From contig CAZGWV010000011.1 of the NCBI GenBank assembly GCA_964529555.1, positions 1 through 51,732 of the forward strand: a stretch of DNA of 51,732 bases, read 5' to 3'. Under the pieces are notes generated by a model. It saw only the letters and a program-made list of their open reading frames with translations, made no database searches and had not been told where the DNA came from. Shown one piece after another: positions 32,474 to 39,853 of this stretch. This DNA is from UBA7672 sp964529555 (lineage in GTDB: Bacteria > Pseudomonadota > Alphaproteobacteria > Caulobacterales > Hyphomonadaceae). Numbering within the stretch: the stretch's first letter is position 1; the number at the start of each line of letters is the position of its first letter. The translations under genes and the position numbers were made by a program.

Positions 32474-34264
32474 TCAACCTCCCTCAAGCGGAGCCTGCTT
32501 TTTGATGCTCCGCCGCCTTCTACGAAGCCTCAGGACGATAAAGATAACAAGCGCCACGATGGCAACGCCAACCGCCGCCAGAGCCATTCCGTAGAAGCTG
32601 ACCTGTCGCGCAATTGCGTTGCGCAGGATTTGCCGCTCGACCTGATATCCCTCCGGCAAGGGCAGCACGCCCGCACGCTGTACGTATGCTTGGTATCCGG
32701 CCTGCATCGACTGGAACAGTTCCGGCTGAGCCTTCGAGAGATCGTTCGCTTCGGCCGGATCTGCTTGCAGGTCATAGAGACGCCACGCGCCATCGCCGAC
32801 CGGAGGCATGTTGCGTACGATCTTGTAGCGATCGCGGAATAGCGCCGCATTGCCCGAGACCTCGATGCCGAACGTGTCGCGCTCTCCATAGATTCTGTCC
32901 GTAGCGCCGGACAGCAGCGGCGCAAGACTGCGTCCCGTCATCGGGCGCGTGCCGGCGGGGTTGGCGGCTGCAACGCCCGCCAATTCCAGCAGCGTGGGCG
33001 TGACGTCCGTCACGAACGCAAGTGCTTGCTGCCGTGATCCTGCAGATACGCCCGGCCCCGACATGATCATCGGAACCCGTAGGCCGCCGCCTGACGCATA
33101 AAATTTGTAAAGCGATCCCGGCGCTGAAATCGAAGACGCCCATTCCGGTCCGATGAAAGCAAGACTTCCAGGCCCGCCCATTGTGTCGAGATCCCAGTTG
33201 TAGCCGTGCAGCCCCATCCAGATGTCCATCCACGGCGCGTGGACCGGGTCGCTAGGTTCTGGTCCGTTGTCTGATGTGATGACAAAGATGGTATTGTCCA
33301 ATTCTCCACGCTCTTTGACGTGAGCGATCAGCCGGCCGATATGATGATCCATCGCCTCGATCATGCCGGAATAAACTTCCATTGCCCGCGCATACTTCGC
33401 GCGATCCTCGTCTTTCAGCGATCCCCATGGCCGCAGATTACCTGGCATGTCCGCATAGGGTGCATCCGGCGGTACGACGCCCATCGCCTTTGCCCGATCC
33501 CACCGCGCACGGCGAAGAGCTTCCCAGCCCTGGTCGAACTGACCCTTGTAGTGATCGGAGAACTCTTTCGGCGCTTGCACCGGAATGTGCACAGCCTGAA
33601 AAGCGAGGTAGCCGAAATATGGCGCCTGCCTGCCGTCAGCATCAATATAGCTGATCAGGCGATCCACAAGCAGCTCGGACGAATAGTAGCTCTCCGGCAA
33701 CTTCGCCGGCTTGCCATCCTCGAACCACGGCGCGTCCTGATAATACGGCATGTAGGGCTTTGCAGCCCAGTTGTCGGCGCCTGATGCATCCAGCGCGAGC
33801 GATCGGTCAAAGCCATGCGCGTTCGGCAGATCGCCAGGCCCATGCCCCAGATGCCACTTGCCGGACATCAGTGTGCGATAGCCGCCTGCTTTCAGCCTGT
33901 CCGCAATTGTCAGCACGCCCGGCTCCAGTCGCAGCGTGTATCCTGGTTCCCCTTTCAACTCCGGCGGCAGCACTTCCTCGATCGTGGAAACACCCGTCCG
34001 GTGACTGTCCATCCCGGTCAGCAGCATGGCGCGGGAGGGTGAGCATAGGGGGGAAGAGTGGTAGTTCGTGAGCATGGCGCCTGTCGCGGCCAGGCGGTCG
34101 ATGTTGGGGGTGCGGGCCTCACCTCCGAAGGCGCCGAAGTCCATGAAGGCCGCGTCATCCACCAGAATAACGATGATATTCGGCTTGCGTGCCGGCTGCG
34201 CCGCGGCGGGAGTTGCTATCAGCCCAATTGCAAGAGCCGCCGCCAGCTGTCCTGTCCATCCCAT
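32474..34264 (-). CDS. periplasmic arylsulfatase-like sulfatase, Cys type
   Basis: This 596-residue protein is a second type I sulfatase. The start has GGAGG six bases upstream. A signal peptide (MGWTGQLAAALAIGLIATPAAAQ) directs export. The core includes PNIIVILVDDAAFMDFGAFGG for metal binding, SSPLCSPSRAMLLTG with C74 as the formylglycine precursor, GKWHLGHGP, FQAVHIPVQAP and FVITSDNGPEPSDP. Unusually, a transmembrane helix (MALAAVGVAIVALVIFIVLRL) and a basic tail RRRRRSIKKQ lie at the C-terminus, so the catalytic domain would be held on the periplasmic face of the inner membrane. Overall it resembles bacterial arylsulfatases (AtsA type). It is the first gene of the leftward operon with the crotonase and is divergent from the DJ-1 gene, sharing operator site 3. 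Confidence 0.93.
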   Translation of the reverse strand: MGWTGQLAAALAIGLIATPAAAQPARKPNIIVILVDDAAFMDFGAFGGEARTPNIDRLAATGAMLTNYHSSPLCSPSRAMLLTGMDSHRTGVSTIEEVLPPELKGEPGYTLRLEPGVLTIADRLKAGGYRTLMSGKWHLGHGPGDLPNAHGFDRSLALDASGADNWAAKPYMPYYQDAPWFEDGKPAKLPESYYSSELLVDRLISYIDADGRQAPYFGYLAFQAVHIPVQAPKEFSDHYKGQFDQGWEALRRARWDRAKAMGVVPPDAPYADMPGNLRPWGSLKDEDRAKYARAMEVYSGMIEAMDHHIGRLIAHVKERGELDNTIFVITSDNGPEPSDPVHAPWMDIWMGLHGYNWDLDTMGGPGSLAFIGPEWASSISAPGSLYKFYASGGGLRVPMIMSGPGVSAGSRQQALAFVTDVTPTLLELAGVAAANPAGTRPMTGRSLAPLLSGATDRIYGERDTFGIEVSGNAALFRDRYKIVRNMPPVGDGAWRLYDLQADPAEANDLSKAQPELFQSMQAGYQAYVQRAGVLPLPEGYQVERQILRNAIARQVSFYGMALAAVGVAIVALVIFIVLRLRRRRRSIKKQAPLEGG

Positions 34265-34313
34265 CGCCAGCCTCCGCGCGCCGCACCATGGACGCAGGCC
34301 GCAGGAGACATTA

Positions 34314-34330
34314 TGACATGCAAAGTGTCA
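34314..34330. promoter_or_regulatory. 17-bp palindromic operator, site 3 (divergent)
   Basis: TGACATGCAAAGTGTCA lies in the 82-base gap between the divergent sulfatase and DJ-1 genes. On the minus strand it overlaps a perfect TTGACA, a likely -35 for the sulfatase. That strand reads TTGACACTT, as does site 4. One bound regulator could control both directions. Confidence 0.65.
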
Positions 34331-34346
34331 ATTTAGGGAGGCCGGC

Positions 34347-35192
34347 TTGGCCTGGATGCTGATCGCCACCTTCGTGCTGGCAATTGTCGTGATCTGGCTG
34401 GGTCTTCCAGTCCTGTTGCGCGCACTTGGTTTGCACCGCCATAAGCGCTTGCCGACGCGCAGCCTTGCCGGGCGTCGCGCCCTGATCGTGGCCACCAGCC
34501 ACGGCAAGCTTGGCGAAACCGGGCGCAAGACGGGTGTCTTCGCGTCGGAAATGACAGCTCCATATTACACTTTCATCGACGCCGGCATGAGCGTCGATGT
34601 CGCCAGCATCTCCGGTGGCGAAATCCCGATCGAGCCGGCCTCGCTGAAATGGCCGCTCAAGTCCGTGCACGACGCGCGCTTTCTACGTGACGCGGCATTC
34701 CGCAAGAAAGTTCAGACGACTTCTGCTGTCCCGGCCATCGATGGCGGCGCATACGACATCGTGTTTCTCGCGGGCGGCTGGGGCGCTGCATATGATTTCG
34801 AGCAATCCCCCGAACTGGGCCGCTTGCTGCTGCAGGCCAATGCGCGCGGCGCCGTTATCGGCGGTGTTTGCCATGGTCCGTTGGGTCTGCTGGCCGCCCG
34901 CGAGGGCGATGCGTACCCCCTCGTAAACGGGCGCAGACTAACCGCCGTGACCGACAAGCAGGTCCGTGAACTGGGCATTGCTTTTACGCCCCGCCATCCC
35001 GAACGCGATCTTCGCGCTGCGGGAGCGCAATTCGAAAGCAGCTCTGGATTTCGCGACATTTTTGCGAGCCGGGTTGTCGCCGACGGGCGTCTGATCACCG
35101 GTCAGAACCAGAACGATGGCGCGGAGACGGCCGACCGCATGATGCACACCATTCTCGAGACGCAAGATGGAGCAAAAAACCAATGCAGATAA
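34347..35192 (+). CDS. membrane-anchored DJ-1/PfpI-family protein
   Basis: This protein of about 281 residues has an N-terminal transmembrane helix (LIATFVLAIVVIWLGLPVLLRAL) and a class I amidotransferase-like DJ-1/PfpI domain. RALIVATSHG opens the fold. YDIVFLAGGWGAAYDF and GAVIGGVCHGPLGLLAA give the nucleophile elbow with Cys and His. The order resembles Hsp31/glyoxalase III-like members (ASEMTAPYYTFIDAGMSVDVASISGGEIPIEP). The start is probably a TTG at 34347, since GGAGG lies five bases before it; the ATG at 34356 is an alternative. The next gene overlaps its end by ten bases. In this island it may detoxify a reactive aldehyde or glyoxal product. That is inference. Confidence 0.83.
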   Translation: MAWMLIATFVLAIVVIWLGLPVLLRALGLHRHKRLPTRSLAGRRALIVATSHGKLGETGRKTGVFASEMTAPYYTFIDAGMSVDVASISGGEIPIEPASLKWPLKSVHDARFLRDAAFRKKVQTTSAVPAIDGGAYDIVFLAGGWGAAYDFEQSPELGRLLLQANARGAVIGGVCHGPLGLLAAREGDAYPLVNGRRLTAVTDKQVRELGIAFTPRHPERDLRAAGAQFESSSGFRDIFASRVVADGRLITGQNQNDGAETADRMMHTILETQDGAKNQCR

Positions 35193-35557
35193 TCGCGCGA
35201 ATACTGGTTGGTGTGGCGGGACTCCTGGGTCTGCTTGTCGCGCTGCGTATGTGGATGGCGCCGGACGAGGTCGCGGTTCAGCTGGGCGTGCAAGCCGTCG
35301 GTCCGCTTGGCCTCGCGACGCTTCGTGCCGATGTGGCGGGCTTCTTCGCGGCTGCGGGCGGGCTCTCTCTGTTCGCGGCGATCCGCAATCGCGCCGCCGT
35401 ACTGACAGCGCCGATGGTGCTGATCGCGCTTGCGCTGACAGGTCGGCTGGTGACCATCGTCCTGAGCGGCTTCTCCAACGAGATGATTGCGCCCATGGCG
35501 ATCGAGGGCGTGTTGCTCGTCATTCTTGCTTTCGGTCGGATGCGGCTCGTCCGCTAG
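35183..35557 (+). CDS. small DUF4345-like membrane protein
   Basis: This 124-residue protein is mostly four hydrophobic helices: IIARILVGVAGLLGLLVALRMW, LRADVAGFFAAAGGLSLFAAI, VLTAPMVLIALALTGRLVTIVL and MIAPMAIEGVLLVILAFG. The pattern, with FSNEMIAPMAIE before the last helix, resembles DUF4345 proteins. No function is known to me. It starts inside the last codons of the DJ-1 gene and so belongs to that operon. Its stop lies three bases from the stop of the convergent dehalogenase-like gene. Confidence 0.72.
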   Translation: MQIIARILVGVAGLLGLLVALRMWMAPDEVAVQLGVQAVGPLGLATLRADVAGFFAAAGGLSLFAAIRNRAAVLTAPMVLIALALTGRLVTIVLSGFSNEMIAPMAIEGVLLVILAFGRMRLVR

Positions 35558-35560
35558 CGG

Positions 35561-36460
35561 CTACTTCACATCCAGGAAGCGGGCGATACGTTGGACGAGT
35601 TCTTCCGCCGCATCTTCCTGGATGAAGTGGTGTGCGTTCGGGATGATCTGGTGATCCTGCCCCCTGGCCCCCGGAATGAATTTCTGGGCGCGGGTTTCCC
35701 AGCCACGTCCCACCGGATCGAGTTCACCGAACAACGTCAGAAACGGCTTTTCGAATTTCTGCAGCCGCTCCCACGCTCCTAGGTTCAGCGGCAAGCCCGG
35801 ATTGTCTGGCTGTACCGTAATGAGGCTGGGCCAGGTGATCAGGCAGTATTCATAGTCGCTGGTGGGGTAGGGCGCGCGGTAGGCCGCGACCTCGGTCTTG
35901 TCCAGCTTCGTCACCATGCCGCTTTCGAGCATCGGCCAAGGGAATTGTGTCGCGACGGCCATCATGCCGACCCACATCTTCATGAAATCGCTTTCGCCTT
36001 CGCCTGTTGGCAGGCCGGTGTTTGAAGCCACCACGCGCGCAAAGCGCTCAGGGTATTTCGACGCCAGATAGAGGCCGATTGTTCCGCCCCAGTCCTGGCA
36101 GAACAAGGTGACGTTGGTGAGGTTCAGCGCCGTGAACCACTTCGACGCCCAGTCATAATGGCGCGCGAGCGTATAGTCTGTCCGGTCTGCTGGTTTGTCC
36201 GAGCGCCCCGTGCCTGGCAGGTCGATAGCGATCACGCGCCGGCCGGTTGCGAGCAGTCCAGGGATCATCTTGCGATAAAGGAAGGACCAGGTCGGGTTTC
36301 CGTGCATTAGCAGGATCGGCTCGGCGTTGCGTGGGCCTTCATCAATATAAGCGACGCGCAGCTCCGTGCCGTCGGCATCGCTGATGGTCAGATAGTGCGG
36401 GGCCCAGGGAAATCCTGGCAGGTTTGCAAACCGCTCATCGGGCGTACGCAACATTCTCAT
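35561..36460 (-). CDS. haloalkane dehalogenase-like alpha/beta hydrolase (HLD-I)
   Basis: This 299-residue cytoplasmic hydrolase would replace a halogen with hydroxyl. Its motifs are those of haloalkane dehalogenases: HGNPTWSFLYRKMIP (53-67, oxyanion hole), CQDWGG with nucleophile D123 and the adjacent halide-binding Trp, GELDPV with the acid D248, and AHHFIQED with the base near H278. ERFARVVASNTGLPTGE is typical of subfamily HLD-I (DhlA/DhmA-like). The triad is complete, so it is probably active. Epoxide hydrolases share the fold but usually carry lid tyrosines and HGFP, so they are less likely. It is transcribed alone from a promoter carrying operator site 4, the same motif as the sulfatase genes. 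It converges with the DUF4345 gene. Confidence 0.88.
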   Translation of the reverse strand: MRMLRTPDERFANLPGFPWAPHYLTISDADGTELRVAYIDEGPRNAEPILLMHGNPTWSFLYRKMIPGLLATGRRVIAIDLPGTGRSDKPADRTDYTLARHYDWASKWFTALNLTNVTLFCQDWGGTIGLYLASKYPERFARVVASNTGLPTGEGESDFMKMWVGMMAVATQFPWPMLESGMVTKLDKTEVAAYRAPYPTSDYEYCLITWPSLITVQPDNPGLPLNLGAWERLQKFEKPFLTLFGELDPVGRGWETRAQKFIPGARGQDHQIIPNAHHFIQEDAAEELVQRIARFLDVK

Positions 36461-36511
36461 CGGCAGTGCGACTCCTGTGATCTTCCCATGTCAGTCCACC
36501 CAGCTATCTAA

Positions 36512-36528
36512 TGGCACTCTAAGTGTCA
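36512..36528 (-). promoter_or_regulatory. 17-bp palindromic operator, site 4 (dehalogenase promoter)
   Basis: TGGCACTCTAAGTGTCA lies 52 bases before the dehalogenase ATG. On the minus strand it overlaps a perfect TTGACA, read as TTGACACTT just as at site 3. A -10 is not clear. It ties the dehalogenase to the sulfatase and GST genes. Confidence 0.65.
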
Positions 36529-36559
36529 ATACTCAGGAGCTTTTGACCTTCGATGCCAG

Positions 36560-36950
36560 GCGGTTGGCGAGATCTATACGAACTGAGAGTAGGCGCTGAT
36601 CGCGCAACAGTGGATGCTGTCCTTCGCCAGCCCCGTGCGCTGCTCGGTAACCGATGGGCGGACGCCCCCGACGGCATCAATGTGCCTCGGCTGGCTTCGC
36701 GATCCACGTTCTGGCGGCAACGTTGCGCCCGTGGAGTTCTTGCCGGTCGCCGCAAGCGCCACCCCCATGGTGGTTTTCAGCCCGGAGAAGCGGCCGGCCC
36801 CGCTGGATCTGGCCGTCGAGTTTCCCGGAGGCGTGCGCGTCCATTGCCGGGATGAAAGCCGACGAGATGCTCATCCGGTCTTCAAGTTCAACTTTCTTGG
36901 CGACACATTCAGGTCGAGGCCGGTGAGCAAGAAGAGCGGGGGCATGGGCG
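36560..36950 (+). pseudogene. possible IS66-type accessory transposase gene remnant
   Basis: The frame beginning near 36614 contains APVEFLPVAASATPMVVFSPEKRPAPLDLAVEFPGGVRVHCRDE. This recalls the C-terminal half of IS66 TnpA (OrfA) proteins, where a PV-rich segment is followed by a hydrophobic strand and FPGG.R. Another frame has RSTFWRQR, also reminiscent of that family. Frame changes and lack of a full gene indicate decay. It abuts an assembly gap, as a repeated IS would. The assignment is tentative. Confidence 0.4.
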
Positions 36951-36978
36951 TTTCATTCAGCGCCGCAGCCGGTCCGAC

Positions 36979-37078
36979 NNNNNNNNNNNNNNNNNNNNNN
37001 NNNNNNNNNNNNNNNNNNNNNNNNNNNNNNNNNNNNNNNNNNNNNNNNNNNNNNNNNNNNNNNNNNNNNNNNNNNNNN
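36979..37078. other. assembly gap 2 (100 N)
   Basis: Exactly 100 unknown bases, a scaffold join of unknown true length, with IS-like sequence on both sides. The sulfatase island and the PVA-type operon may therefore not be truly adjacent. Confidence 0.99.
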
Positions 37079-37220
37079 CAATCGCACGAAAAACCGAATC
37101 GGCAAAAAATGTCGATCAAATAATATGGATACGCCGCTGAATGCGTTCCGCCGGGCCCGGCGAGCGATTATCTGGTATCTCATAAATATACTGAATAGAT
37201 GGAAAAATTTGCCGTTTCGC

Positions 37221-37262
37221 ACCCGCGCGCCCGGCGTCTCCCGGAGGCGGCATTCAGCATAC
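37221..37262 (+). repeat. short IS6-like transposase-start remnant
   Basis: This stretch resembles the start of the IS6-like copies, notably CTCCCGG followed by CATTCAGCATAC, matching 6306-6330 with a small deletion. ATTCAGCATAC is identical over 11 bases. No reading frame survives. The remainder of 37079-37394 is without a gene. Confidence 0.45.
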
Positions 37263-37394
37263 CACATCGGCAAAAACGCTTGACCATACCGGCAAACATG
37301 CGTTTCTCTCTGTAAGTCGCAGTTGGGCCGCCCGTTGCCGGGTGGAGCAGTAAGCGGAGAAGCCCGCGGAACAGCGGGCACAGGGAGGACAGGG

Positions 37395-39827
37395 ATGAGC
37401 AGCAAACTCTTGCTGAAGCTGTCGTGCGCGCTTGGTGCGCTGGCAGCTGCAGCGCCAGCCTTCGCTCAGCAGGATCGGGCGACGCCGCCTGGCGATGAGC
37501 GACCGCCAAATCAGCAGAGCGTCGTAATCGAAGCGCAGGGTGACGATATCGTCACCATCACAGGTCAAAGGTTCGATGCGGTTCTGGATCAGCCGCAGTC
37601 GGTGTCGGTCATCGATGCAGAAGACCGCAACCTTGCCGGTATCGGCAATGTGCGTCAGCTGATCGACGTCATGCCGGGGTTTGTGTTCACGAACGAGTTC
37701 GGCGTCAACGTGCGTGGCGTTGGGCGGCAGACGCCGCAAACGCTGCTCGGGCAGGAGAACGCCGTCGTCCAGTATGTCGATGGGTTCATCAACCTCGTGC
37801 CGTCCAACATTGCAGAAAGTACGCTGTTCGGCGGCAACGTGCAGTTTCTGCGCGGTCCGGGTGGAACGCTTTATGGCCGCAACTCGATCGCGGGCTCCGT
37901 AAACCTGCTGTCGCGTGCGCCGACATCGACCTTCACGGGAGAGGTGGAGGTCGGCGTTGGTCGTGAGGGATGGTATGACGTTGGTGTCAACGTCTCCGGG
38001 CCGATTTCCGACGAGTGGGAATATCGTCTCGGCGTGCAGAAGTTCCGCGGTCCGACACTGCAAGACAATATTGGCTCGGCCAAAGGCGCCGGCTTTGCAA
38101 CCGACAACGCCTATTTCGAATTCCAGCTGGAATATGAAGGCGACCGCCTTCACATGCGAAATCGCGCAACGCATTTCGACTACAACAACCAGCCCGGTTA
38201 TCCGACTGTCGCGGTCTACAATACCGAGCCGGTCTTCGGCGGCCTCGCGCCCAACCCGCAGTACAATTACGATGTCCAGGCGCCTTCGGAGCCCTATCAG
38301 ATCAACGTCGATTTCGTCGGCTATGACAGATTGGACAATAACTTCCAGAACATCCTGAACATCGACTACGACCTCGATTTCGCGACGCTGGTCTATGTCG
38401 GCGGCTACCAGCAGTATGTGGCGAGCGGCTCGGCGGATCTAGATCTCACTTCGCGCGCCAGCTATGTCGCGGCGCCCACTGATCCGTTCGCGCCTGATGC
38501 GGTCGTGCCGACCGACTATCGCTCGAACTATCTCAACGACAACAATTTCTGGTCGCAGGAATTGCGGTTGGAAAGCAAGCCGGGTGGGGCGTTCGATTGG
38601 GTCGTCGGGGCCTACTACTTCAACCAGCATTTCGACGAACGGTACTGGGAGAATATCCCCGGCGCGGGCGACGTGCTGACGACGCCGGTGCAGGGCAATG
38701 GCCCGGACATGGCCGCGCCGAACCCCAGCAGGTCCACGTTCGAACAACGCAACAAGTACAACATCCGTTCGACAGCGCTGTTCGGCAACATCATGTACGA
38801 TCTCACCGACACGCTGCGGCTCGACGCCGGGCTGCGCTATACGTGGGACGACAAGAGCGCCAAGACCAATTTCAGATACGTATACTACTACCCGCCGTTC
38901 TTTGCCGGCGACTTCTCGCCAGCCGTCAATGCGGCTCAGCCGCAGAAGAGCGATTCCGATCTGTCGGGCCGGATCGCTCTGGCGTGGGCGGCGACGTCCG
39001 AGCATGAATTCTACGCGGCCTATTCGCGCGGCTATCAGGCTTCCGCTTTCACGCTTGGCCAGGGTCTTCCGCCGAACAATATTTCGGAACCGCAGACGCT
39101 CGATGTTTATGAGGCGGGCTGGACATATGACGCTGGCGATATCCGCTTCGATGGATCGCTGTTTCTGCAGAACTTCTTCGATATGCAGATTCCGATCAGC
39201 ACGCGTTCGATTGTCAATGTGAACGGCCAGGACCAGCCTGTCGGCCCGGTCTATTCGCGCTTCGTGAACGCGGACAAGGCTGTGATCGCCGGTATGGAGC
39301 TGCAGGCGACGTGGCGGCCCACCGAGCGGTCGAACATTGTGTTCTCCTACACGTATCTCGATCCGACCTTTGACAGCTTCTGCCCGGTTGCGCCCGGTAC
39401 AAACCCGCCTGTCTGCGGTGCGGTGGACATCACGGAGCCGACAGCCAACCAGACGCTCCAGGATCTCTCCGGCAACGAGATACCGCGCACGCCACGCCAC
39501 AAGGCAAGCGTCTACGGCTACTTCGGAATTGGCCTGCCCGACGGCAGCTACCTCTATCCAGGCGGTTCGATTGCGTATCAGGGTGATTACTATGCGTCGG
39601 CGTTCAATCAGGAACGCTTCCATGTCGACGAACGCACCACCACGGGCCTGACGCTGACGTGGCGGTCAGCTGATGACCGTGTTGATGTAACGGGTAGTGT
39701 GTCAAACGTCTTCCGCGACATTTATTCGGATAACGTCAATGTCGCGGTTGTGGGCGGACAGACGGCGCGGACCCTGTCCTATGGAGCGGACAGGTTCTAT
39801 TCTGTCGTCATGCGCTACCGCTTCTAG
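37395..39827 (+). CDS. TonB-dependent receptor of the PVA-type operon
   Basis: This 810-residue outer-membrane receptor starts at an ATG with GGGAGG six bases upstream. The signal peptide MSSKLLLKLSCALGALAAAAPAFAQ is followed by a TonB box-like IVTITGQRF. The plug comprises DQPQSVSVIDAEDRNLAGIGNVRQLIDVMPGFV, NVRGVGRQTPQTLLGQENAVVQYVDGF and VQFLRGPGGTLYGRNSIAGSVNLLSRAP. The barrel ends in RFYSVVMRYRF with terminal Phe. The architecture is that of pesticin/FyuA-like receptors common in sphingomonads. It lies 26 bases upstream of the PVA-dehydrogenase-like gene in the same direction, so it probably imports the polymer or oligomer that the periplasmic enzymes attack. Substrate identity is inferred from this position only. 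Confidence 0.93.
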   Translation: MSSKLLLKLSCALGALAAAAPAFAQQDRATPPGDERPPNQQSVVIEAQGDDIVTITGQRFDAVLDQPQSVSVIDAEDRNLAGIGNVRQLIDVMPGFVFTNEFGVNVRGVGRQTPQTLLGQENAVVQYVDGFINLVPSNIAESTLFGGNVQFLRGPGGTLYGRNSIAGSVNLLSRAPTSTFTGEVEVGVGREGWYDVGVNVSGPISDEWEYRLGVQKFRGPTLQDNIGSAKGAGFATDNAYFEFQLEYEGDRLHMRNRATHFDYNNQPGYPTVAVYNTEPVFGGLAPNPQYNYDVQAPSEPYQINVDFVGYDRLDNNFQNILNIDYDLDFATLVYVGGYQQYVASGSADLDLTSRASYVAAPTDPFAPDAVVPTDYRSNYLNDNNFWSQELRLESKPGGAFDWVVGAYYFNQHFDERYWENIPGAGDVLTTPVQGNGPDMAAPNPSRSTFEQRNKYNIRSTALFGNIMYDLTDTLRLDAGLRYTWDDKSAKTNFRYVYYYPPFFAGDFSPAVNAAQPQKSDSDLSGRIALAWAATSEHEFYAAYSRGYQASAFTLGQGLPPNNISEPQTLDVYEAGWTYDAGDIRFDGSLFLQNFFDMQIPISTRSIVNVNGQDQPVGPVYSRFVNADKAVIAGMELQATWRPTERSNIVFSYTYLDPTFDSFCPVAPGTNPPVCGAVDITEPTANQTLQDLSGNEIPRTPRHKASVYGYFGIGLPDGSYLYPGGSIAYQGDYYASAFNQERFHVDERTTTGLTLTWRSADDRVDVTGSVSNVFRDIYSDNVNVAVVGGQTARTLSYGADRFYSVVMRYRF

Positions 39828-39853
39828 ATCGTATCTGCCGCTTGAGAGGTCGC

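Noticed and set aside
35561..36460. Epoxide hydrolase instead of haloalkane dehalogenase.
   Set aside because: HGNPTW and CQDWGG with a Trp beside the nucleophile, plus the HLD-I-like NTGLPTGE segment, fit dehalogenases better; biochemical proof is absent.
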